Shown piece after piece: positions 55,834 to 64,000 of a stretch of DNA of 64,000 nucleotides. Source of the DNA: Liquidambar formosana. Lineage: Eukaryota; Streptophyta; Magnoliopsida; Saxifragales; Altingiaceae. The notes beneath the pieces are model-generated. The model had not been told where the DNA came from, did not search any database, and saw nothing but the letters and a program-made list of their open reading frames with translations. How positions within the stretch are numbered: the stretch's first letter is position 1; each line of letters opens with the position of its first letter. Location of the stretch: NCBI GenBank assembly GCA_039720395.1, contig CM077820.1:48469425-48533424 (forward strand), read 5' to 3'. The translations under genes were made by a program, and so were the position numbers.

Positions 55834-58711
55834 TAGACCCGCCTCAAATTATACATGGGACCCACATTAATAAATGGCTAATATCTCTAACACGTAACAT
55901 GAATTAACATGTCGCGAAGGTGCTTAATTATAACATTATACCCATTTAATAATGCATCAATTTGTCTAGTTATTTAGGAGGACAATTAGGTATGTGGGGA
56001 ATAATTCTGCCGTATTCATTTACCAATCAATTTGAATTTTATAATACTTCTTCCCGTGCCACATCAGCCGCTATAAAAAGTGAGTGAACCTTTTGGATAT
56101 CTTTAGCATTTCCCTTATTTATCTATGCTATATTGTATTTTGATGTGACCCACTCACTATACCATTATACAAATTACAAAAAGACATGATGTAATACATC
56201 CTGGGAAAGGTAATGGGACCTTTGTCAAAAAAAAAAACAGAAAAAAAAGGATTAATGGGACCATAAGTAATACTCAAAAGTTAATAATGATAAAGTTATC
56301 CCACCAAAGTGGTCCAACAATTATTGTCTGAAAAGTAAAATGGGAAAATGCTTTCATAATAATTCGTTAATGCTTTTGTAGGCTATAATCCATGGTTGTT
56401 TTTCACATCTACCTTAGCTTGCACTTGACAGTTGACCTAGTCACGATTGTAGTAGTCCAACCATCGTGCGCAATACATGTCATAGACCCATAAACGCGTA
56501 TTGTGTACAGTCCAATCATAACCCGATGGTTTGAATACTACCATGACTAGCATGCCCCGAGCCCACACCAAATGACATCAGAGCCCTACTTACCCATGAT
56601 TATGGTGCCTTAAGTGCCGAGGTATATGCACAACCGTATCTAACCAATTCAATATCAAACCTTACATTTGAGCTCCTCATTTTAACATGCCAAGCCAGCA
56701 GCCTAGTATAAGCTCAATTTTCTTATCGCCCTAATTTAAGTATAAATCCCAAATTTTTCCCTTATAGTAAAAAAATCATAAATAAATAAATTTTCCCTCA
56801 AAACTTTTATTTTTTTTCATTTTTTAAAATAAAAATAAAAAATAAAAACTTATCCAAAGAGGTCATAAAAAATCCCAACTTTTTCCCCTTTTGTATGTAC
56901 CACACAAAGAAACTCAAATACTAATGAGTTAATGGGAAGAAAACAGCCGCAGCAGTGCATTTATTTCAAAATAATTATTAAAAAAAAATAGAAAAGGAGG
57001 CTAAGAGAGAGTTTGGGGAACCTCCAAGGCAGGGACTACCTTCTCTTCTTCCCCATATTTTTTATTTTTATTTTTATTTTTATTTTTTATTTCTTTTTGG
57101 GGTGGGCGGGGTGGGGCGTGGGTCGGCTAAGGAAAGAAAGGAAGGGACAATTTACCATTCCCCACTGGATCAACTACCGCGAGTGGCGACCTAACAAATG
57201 AGATCGCCCGCCTGTCAACATGCCTTTGAAAGGAACGAATGCTGTGCACGTGGCCGTCTTCTTACTAACCTCCGCCGATTAATCGCCGATTCAAAACTTT
57301 AAAATTTAGTTGGAGAAGCAAGGGCCATCTAACCAACAATTTTTGTCATTATTTCATAAATATTTTAATAATTATTGCTGTCCTCCTCAGGAGTACCTCT
57401 TCCCCAAAGCCACCCTACTTAGAAAAATTAAAAATGAAAGATTAGATTTATTTATTTATTTATTTATGTTGCCTCTGTTTCTTCTTTTGTCTAAATTTCC
57501 CATTATTCACCCTTTGAAAAATATTTTAAAAAATGTTAAATTATTGTAACATTTTTTATAAGTAAAAAATTCTGACCACAACTCATATAAAGCTTTAAAG
57601 AAAAAATAAGCAAAATTTTGTAAATAGAATTTCATTAAAATATAAAGGAGCAAAAAAAAAAAAAAAAAAAAAAAAAGGTGATCTCTCAAAATATCTTGTA
57701 GATTGTTTGTATTCTTTTGAAGAAGAAAAAGAAGATAGCATCGTAGCTGTTAGAGTGTTAGGTAGTGTTTACATGTTAACATTGGGCAACAAGTTGGCTG
57801 AATTCAGTTTTAGCAAGACGCCTAGATTTGAATTGGGGTTGAAAATTTTCTATTATAAATTTAAAATTCAGTGTTAAAAAAGAAAAAATTGATTGGTTAT
57901 AAAATTTAGAACTAGTGAATTAATATATTATTTTTATATTAAAAAAAGATAGTTGAATTTTGTCCATATTAAAAAATTTAAGGTTGACCAAACATTCACC
58001 AATTTGGACAAAGTTGGAATTGGCCCAACTATACATATATATATATATATATAATGTAATATGTAATTAAGTAGTTTTTCTTAGTCATTAAAAAAAAAAG
58101 TAAATTTTTTTTCTTCAATACTTCAATAATTTTTTGTGTGATTGACACTTTGTTAAATTCACATTTAGATTAGATATTTATCGCATACATATCATACATG
58201 TCAAATATCACATTGACTAGATGTCATATAAATAGTTATTTGATCTATAACCTCACATTTGCAATCAATGAAAGATCTCCTATTCTTGAATGAAATAACT
58301 ACAAATCTCCGACCACGATAACGTTTATGAGAGAAACATGTAATCTAACAATAAATGTCGCAGAACATAAGTATCATAAAAAGATATAAAAAAAATGTTA
58401 TTACACTCTCTCTTTCTCTCTATTTAGATATGATACAAATTTTTTACACCTTTTTGAAGATGTTAGATCTTGCAAGATCCAATGACTTTAACAAAAAAAA
58501 AAAAAAAAAAAATGGATATAGAGATCACTATGGGACCGACGATTTAAGAATAGTTTAAAATATTTTATCCCTTAATTTTCACCATAGATTTACAAATATT
58601 CATTGTAAAACAAACAAACTATAGTGTCATCTTAATTTCAAACCAGCTAACGGTCCTCCCATCGCTACGCTGAACGTACTACTCAGCTTCATACTATCAC
58701 TGCCTCCCTCC
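55834..58711. other. Intergenic, upstream of the shikimate-pathway gene
   Basis: No gene recognised. Simple repeats are (TTTTA)n near 57057-57091, (TTTA)n near 57446-57468, poly(A) near 57652-57676, (TA)n near 58032-58052 and poly(A) near 58493-58511. Reading frames here are short and compositionally biased. Confidence 0.55.
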
Positions 58712-58720
58712 TATATATAT
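58712..58720 (+). promoter_or_regulatory. Probable TATA box of the DHQ dehydratase/shikimate dehydrogenase gene
   Basis: TATATATAT lies about 90 bp before the ATG at 58809. A (TC)n microsatellite at about 58777-58796 sits between them, in the likely 5' untranslated leader, as in many plant genes. Confidence 0.6.
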
Positions 58721-58808
58721 ACACCTAACCCCCTTCATACGCAGACGCTACCAAAAACATCATAAGACGTTCAACGTCTCTCTCTCTCTCTCTCTCCCCA
58801 CCAAAAAT

Positions 58809-61800
58809 ATGACTCTCGGAAGCGTTCCGGTACACTTTATTCATTCCGATTCCCACTTTCCCGAGAAAATATTTTCCCTAGAAAATCTCTATAAGCTTAA
58901 TAACTCTTTTTTATTTTTGTTTGGTGTAATTGTAGTTGGCCACGTCTGAACTAAAGATCGGAGATGGACTTCGGAGGAATTCCACGATGATTTGCGCGCC
59001 GGTAATGGCGGAATCCGTCGACCAGATGCTTATTCAGATGCAAAAGGCGAAGGAACTGGGCGCCGACCTAGTCGAGGTTCGATTAGATTACTTGAAGGGA
59101 TTCAGTCCAAAGCAGGATCTTGAAATCTTGATCAAGCAGTCACCTTTACCAACTCTCATCACTTACAGGTATTGACTTCACTCAGACTCAATGTATATGG
59201 CAGTATCTATTTGTATAATTGTTCAGAGTCTGTGTAGTAGTAGTAGTGGATTGCAAATGTCTGAATTGTGAGGGTTTAGTGGAATTGGGAAATTTGGACG
59301 GTGTCATGAGCAGTGTGCTACGCATTCCATCGGTAATCTCAACTTTTTATTCTCATCTGATGTGACAGTTGATGTGGCATGCCATATCAGCAAACCACTT
59401 GACGTTCAAAGTTGACATGGTGTTGTTGGTTAGTTCTACGCCATCAAACCATATATCTTTTAAGATGGTATGCTGATGTGGTGATGCCACATCAGCTGCC
59501 ACATCAGATGGGAAAGAGAAGTTGGGAAAGCCAATGGGAATAATAGCATTTTGCTTGTGTTATGAATTAGTTGAGTTCTTGATTTTGTGCATTGGTTGTG
59601 CATAATTTAAGAGTTATATCTTATGGAAAATGCTATTCTTCCCAAACTTTTTCTCAATTTTTTTTTCTTCTCATTTTACATGGTAGTTGAGATGGCAATG
59701 CCACATCAACTAAGTTGTTGATGTGATGACTCCATGTCAGTTGCAACATCAAGTAGCTTGCTAATGTGATGTGGCGACACCATGTCATCTACCACGTTTG
59801 ATGGGGAAAAAGATTAGGAAATGGGTGGGGGAAGAATAGCACTACTCATAACTTAATATTAATTAGAGGACAGTGCACTATGCATGTGGGAATAATTACT
59901 AAGGGCAGTTTATCAAGGATTGACACATGGAACATATAGACAAAGTGGATGTAGCATGTTTTTCTCTTTTTTAGTTCAAACTAATTATTATTACCAATTT
60001 ACCCCTTTAAATTTTTTTTTTTTTTTCTCATTACAAAGTAGTAGAATGGGAAATTTTGTTATTACCAAGAGAGAGACCAAAAAAGGAGTTCCTTTTATCT
60101 ATAGTACTAGAAGCATATGCTATGTGTGTAAGTGCGGTTATCTAAGATTGACATGTGAAAGGTGGAAGATAAAATAATGTGGGTTGCAGACTTGCAATAG
60201 CTTTTTCTCTTTCAAATTTTTTTCTCTTTCAATTCAAATTAACGTATTAATACAAATTTTCCCCTTTGATTTTTTAGTTATAAAGTAATGATAGGGGTAC
60301 TTCTGGGATTTAATGAGGAAGAGACCAATTGAAAGACCAAAAGGATTTTCCCTGTATATAATGGGGTTTTTGTTATTTGGACCAAATTTTGTATTACCAA
60401 CTCCCTTAAAAGCATTTGGACCCACCCCTTGTGAGAGAGTTGGTAATACCAAATTTGGTCCACATAACATTGTCCATGTAATAGTATGGATTTTGCTATT
60501 TAAACCAAATTTGGTATTACCAACTCTCTCACAAGGGGGTGAGCCCACCCCTTGTGGGAGAGGCTTACCCCCTTGTAAGAGAGTTAGTAACACCATATTT
60601 GATCCCATCTATCATTTTCCTAAAAGGGTAGGTTATAAAAAGGGAAGACTTCCTTTTGGTTTCACAATTAGTCTTTTCCCAATTGAATGTCAAAAATTGT
60701 CCCTATTACTACTCTATAACTAAAAATTGAAGGAGGCAAACACTAATATCATATCAATTATAACTAAAAGAGGAAAAATTGCTATGCACCCACGTTCTTT
60801 TATCTTTCGCAATCCACATGTCAACTTTTGGTAACCGCTCTCACATGCATAGCATGTACTACCTTCTAGTACAATAGTAATAGATAATGCACTTCTCTTC
60901 GCGCTATCATTGAATACGCCAATAAATTTTGTATATATCAAAACTCGAAAATTACTTCATTGTCATAAGTCCAATTTTATGTTGGAAATTAACCAAGTCA
61001 TTTTTGGTTCTAGATTGTTTTGTTAAACTATATCGACATTAAGACCACAAAAAGATCTAAATCTGTGACCATGGATCTTTCTTCGTTCAAGGTTGAGAAC
61101 CAAAAATCAGACGAGGACAGATGCACCAAACAGCTTCATGGATTGTCAACAAGCACCAGCTGAGGCTGTGTGTTTGTTGACACTTCTAAGAAAAATGTTA
61201 TGGAGTGGGCTTGAGGGATTTGATTTTAAGTCTTACATTTGTTTTCTTAATGTATATTATGTGAGGCCATACATGTAAAGGTATGTTGCGACGTGTTTTA
61301 GAAGGAAAATGCTAAACATGTAGTAGCATGTTTTTATCAGCCAAAGAAGTAAGCCCCTTCTTGAAAGAGTGACTGCCACGACATCCCGTGGATGCAGCAC
61401 CACTCATTCTCAAAAGGTTTTCAAATAGTTTTACCTTTTCCTCTAAAGTGTACAGGAGAAGTTAATTTGATTGGAAACTTAGCATCAAAATAGTTAATTT
61501 CTTCACTGTTTCTATTTCGATTCACATCCATCTGCTTTATCACATGCAGACATAACATATTGTTGATGTCTTGCTCATGCATCAATCCGTCTTTGGTATT
61601 GTTCAATTGAAATCCATTTCAATTATTTTTCTTATTAGGAACTATAGTTTAAAAATGATTTTAAAATCTACTACGAATTTCACACAAATTTCTGAAAATA
61701 GTTGGATGTAACATGTTTTCTTTTTTCTTATTATCAGATATATTTTAAGTTATTCGTCATAGTTGTCTGTCAGCTGAGATAATAAGTATTCCATTAGCAC

Positions 61801-63990
61801 GTAAATTCTCATTCTGCTCCACAATATTTATTATGGGTCATGTACTTTGTAGACCAATATGGGAAGGCGGTCAATATGATGGTGATGAAAGCAGGAGACA
61901 AGATGCGCTGCGTCTAGCCTTGGAACTGGGTGCTGATCATATTGATGTTGAGCTTCAGGTTTCCTTCTAGTCAACAATCCTTCAAATACTTAAATTATTT
62001 TTCAATTGAGTTGTTTCTTAAATGCCAATAGACCTTCAGTTAGACAACAATCTATTTTATATTTGTTTCTTGTATTTTTACTTTTGTGAAGCTTGCCACA
62101 TGAGATATAAAACACATAATTTTCTATTCAAGATCATTTTCCTTTTCTGCATTTGTATTTTCTTGGCTTGTTTGTGCAGTTCCAGGAACCCTTAATCGAA
62201 TGAATGCTTCAGTGATAAGCTCTGCTTATTATTTCACCAGTAATTTTGCGGCTACAAAAATAGAAAAGTACCTTTCCAGCCAAACTCACCACTTCCTTTT
62301 CTTGACAAAATCTTTGTCTTCCATGTGGATGTACTATTTTACTCAAGCTAAAGATTCTTTCAGATTCATTTGGAATCTTTCAGTTAAAGATATGGATAAG
62401 ATATTTCTATAACAAATAACCAAGGCTCCTTAACTGCAGTAGGCTACCCTTATTCTGTACTTTTTGTAATGGTGCTCTTGAAGTCATTGCTTTTGTTCTT
62501 CTCATTATTGTTATGGTTTATGGCTATCACAGTTCCCAAAAACAATTTACTAAGATTTATAATTTTGCCCTTTAAAGGTAGCTCCTGAGTTTTACAATTC
62601 CCTTCGAGGAAAGAAGTCTGAAAAGGTCAAAATCATTGTTTCTTCTCACAATTATCAAAATACTCCATCTTCTGAGGATATTGGCAATCTTGTGGCGAGA
62701 ATACAAGCTACTGGAGCTGACATAGTGAAGATTGCAACAACTGCCCAAGACATCACAGATTCGGCCCGAGTTTTTCAAGTGCTTGCGCATTCTCAAGTAA
62801 GTAACTTACATTCCATGGTAATGCTTTATGAATTGCAAGTTTCTTTCTCTTATGAAACAATGTTCTTCTTCAAGGCTCTTGAGGGCCAAGATAGATGAGG
62901 TGAGGTGATAGGTCCACGTGCTTAGTCCCACATTGCCTACAAGTGAAAAGGGTGGGGTGTTACAGTGGCTGGTTTTTTTATTTTTTTTCCCTTGGTGTTG
63001 GGGGAGGGGGGGGGGGGGGGGGGAGTATTCATTGTACTTCGGGTTTGAATGATAGATTAGAAAATTTGGATATATAATATCAAAAAAGCAGCTCAAAAGC
63101 TAGAAAATGTCAAAAAAGGAAAATTTTGCATGTTGAAAAATTAAGAAAGAATAAAGACTTGAAGATGATAAGATTGGTTAAAATTCAGAAAGTATTTTGG
63201 GAATGAATTGTGATTGAGAAAAGAAAGATTATAGAGCCATCAATCGAGAGAGAAAGAGAGAGAGAGGAGAGGTTTACGTATTAAAATGTGGTTGACAGTT
63301 ATCAAATAGTAATCATCATTTGTAAAATAATTTCCAAATTTTAATACTATTACAGCATACTGGCAACATGAAAATCTCGTTTTTATGCAGTCTGCTTTTC
63401 TAAATGTTACAGTGAAAGAAACAGAACTTTTATAGAGCCATCAATCTCGTTTTTATGTTAATGATAAAATATTCACTTTAAGAGCGAAAGAGTTCTGCAC
63501 CTACTATCAGGTTCCGTGTGGGTGCTAGTAACAGAAGTATCTGATTCTTATGTTTCTCAAGTTTGTTATAATTCTTGCCATAGCACTATTATGCTTACAG
63601 TTCTATCTATAGTTTGCTCATGATACGTCAACTGCAATTGTAGGTCCCAACAATAGGAATTGTTATGGGTGAGAGGGGTTTAATGTCACGGATACTTTGC
63701 TCCAAATTTGGTGGATATCTCACTTTTGGTTCAGTTGAGGCGGGGATAGTATCAGCTCCTGGGCAACCAACCGTAAAAGATCTGTTGGATTTATACAATT
63801 TCAGACAGATAGGGCCTGATACCAAAGTACATGGTGTTATTGGGAAACCTATTGGTCACAGCAAGAGTCCGCATCTGTACAATGCAGCGTTTAAGTCTGC
63901 TGGTTTTAATGGAATTTATCTTCCTTTGTTGGTTGATAGCGTCTCGGATTTTCTCACCACCTATTCATCCCCTGATTTTGTTGGATACAG
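58809..63990 (+). CDS. Bifunctional 3-dehydroquinate dehydratase/shikimate dehydrogenase, 5' part
   Basis: In plants one fused enzyme makes 3-dehydroshikimate from 3-dehydroquinate and reduces it to shikimate with NADPH, usually in plastids, feeding aromatic amino acids, lignin and tannins. Exons: 58809-58829 (MTLGSVP), 58936-59168, 61853-61958, 62578-62796, 63644-63990; all junctions are GT/AG and in frame, giving 308 codons before the window ends. Residues about 25-225 form the type I dehydratase, with the His in SSHNY (144) and the Schiff-base Lys in DIVKIATT (171). The dehydrogenase starts near 255 with GVIGKPIGHSKSPHLYNAAF; Ser266 and Ser268 fit the shikimate-binding SxS motif. No plastid transit peptide is evident in the short N-terminus. 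The dinucleotide-binding half lies beyond the window. No damage seen. Confidence 0.95.
59312..59556. mobile_element. MITE-like element in intron 2, copy 1
   Basis: Imperfect inverted ends: GCTACGCATTCCATCGG near 59318 against CCAATGGGAATAATAGCA near 59531-59550. The inside is rich in GATGTGG / CCACATCAG motifs, including the palindrome CTGATGTGGTGATGCCACAT at 59473-59492. Related to 59626-59848. Confidence 0.5.
59626..59848. mobile_element. MITE-like element in intron 2, copy 2
   Basis: Ends AATGCTATTCTTCCC and GGGAAGAATAGCACT are inverted repeats. The inside again carries GATGTGATG, CCACATCAA and TGATGTGGCGACACC. Same family as 59312-59556. Confidence 0.6.
60098..60895. mobile_element. Long-TIR element in intron 2 with nested hairpin MITE
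   Basis: Outer arms of about 230-260 bp: TTATCTATAGTACTAGAAG near 60095-60113 matches in reverse CTTCTAGTACAATAG near 60860-60875. GCGGTTA, TTGACATGTG and TTTTTAGTTATA.AGTA.TAAT also pair. A partial direct copy of the left arm precedes it at about 59917-60097. The centre (about 60361-60605) is a separate pair of hairpins. The whole lies in intron 2 of the DHQ dehydratase/shikimate dehydrogenase gene. Confidence 0.7.
60361..60605. repeat. Two tandem hairpins nested in the intronic element
   Basis: Hairpin 1 is 60379-60461, with tips GGACCAAATTTTGTATTACC and GGTAATACCAAATTTGGTCC. Hairpin 2 is 60502-60605, with arms ACCAAATTTGGTATTACCAA and TTAGTAACACCATATTTG, plus paired ACAAGGGGGT / ACCCCCTTGT. 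The two units are direct copies of each other (GGTTTTTGTTATTTGGACC and GGATTTTGCTATTTAAACC at their starts). As part of the intron they would be transcribed with the gene and could fold into near-perfect stems. Confidence 0.75.
63006..63023. repeat. Poly(G) run in intron 4
   Basis: A run of about 18 G in intron 4 of the DHQ dehydratase/shikimate dehydrogenase gene; length uncertain for technical reasons. Confidence 0.85.
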
Positions 63991-64000
63991 GTAAAATCTC

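Noticed and set aside
1..64000. CRISPR array, bacterial operon or plasmid features
   Set aside because: No regularly spaced identical repeats or bacterial gene structure; intron-bearing genes and plant retroelements show that this is eukaryotic nuclear DNA.

Overview
The window looks like eudicot plant nuclear DNA from a scaffold-level assembly. Supporting signs are introns with GT..AG borders in an AT-rich background, plant-type CC-NB-LRR resistance gene remains, a fused dehydroquinate dehydratase/shikimate dehydrogenase gene, plant Copia, TRIM, LINE, SINE, MULE and MITE insertions, and a run of exactly 100 N. I could not identify the species from sequence alone.

Layout. Bases 1-14200 hold no recognisable host gene. 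They hold a 2.96 kb MULE-like element with a 9-bp target duplication (148-3106), a 535-bp TRIM (3283-3817), two SINE-like copies, two truncated LINE tails, a 26-bp retroposon footprint, and a mosaic of diverged duplications at 8.4-13 kb. Bases 15315-16947 (+) are a broken copine (BONZAI-type) gene. Bases 18870-19633 (-) are the RS-rich tail of a cyclin-L-like gene. Bases 20854-35352 (-) are one long CC-NB-LRR pseudogene. It has a degenerate P-loop, several stops and frameshifts, and many MITEs in its introns. Its LRR region is split by a 4.8 kb, apparently young and intact Tnt1-like Copia element (27191-31988). Bases 36-42 kb are repeats: a second 9-bp-TSD MULE-like element, a minisatellite and small hairpin elements. 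Bases 43.7-50.3 kb (-) hold three more LRR-only fragments, interleaved with a TRIM and a fold-back element; parts of this tract are duplicated within the window. Bases 51.5-55.8 kb are a nest of retroelement fragments (LINE 3' end, assembly gap, LTR end, Copia gag and 5' LTR). Bases 58809-63990 (+) are the first five exons of a DHQ dehydratase/shikimate dehydrogenase gene that runs off the right edge and is the only host gene here that looks intact.

How it fits together. The resistance-gene tract appears to be decaying: every NB-LRR piece is on the minus strand, none is complete, and the same LRR tail exon with its flanks recurs at about 21, 44 and 50 kb, which implies local duplication. The shikimate-pathway gene has an open reading frame across all visible exon junctions. 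Its 2.7 kb second intron has absorbed several MITEs, including two tandem hairpins nested inside a larger inverted-repeat element. I found no CRISPR array, rRNA or convincing tRNA gene. I saw no clearly new multi-gene system. The most interesting signals are the structure of individual insertions, notably a 995-bp intron of the NB-LRR gene whose two ends sit in an 8-bp direct repeat.
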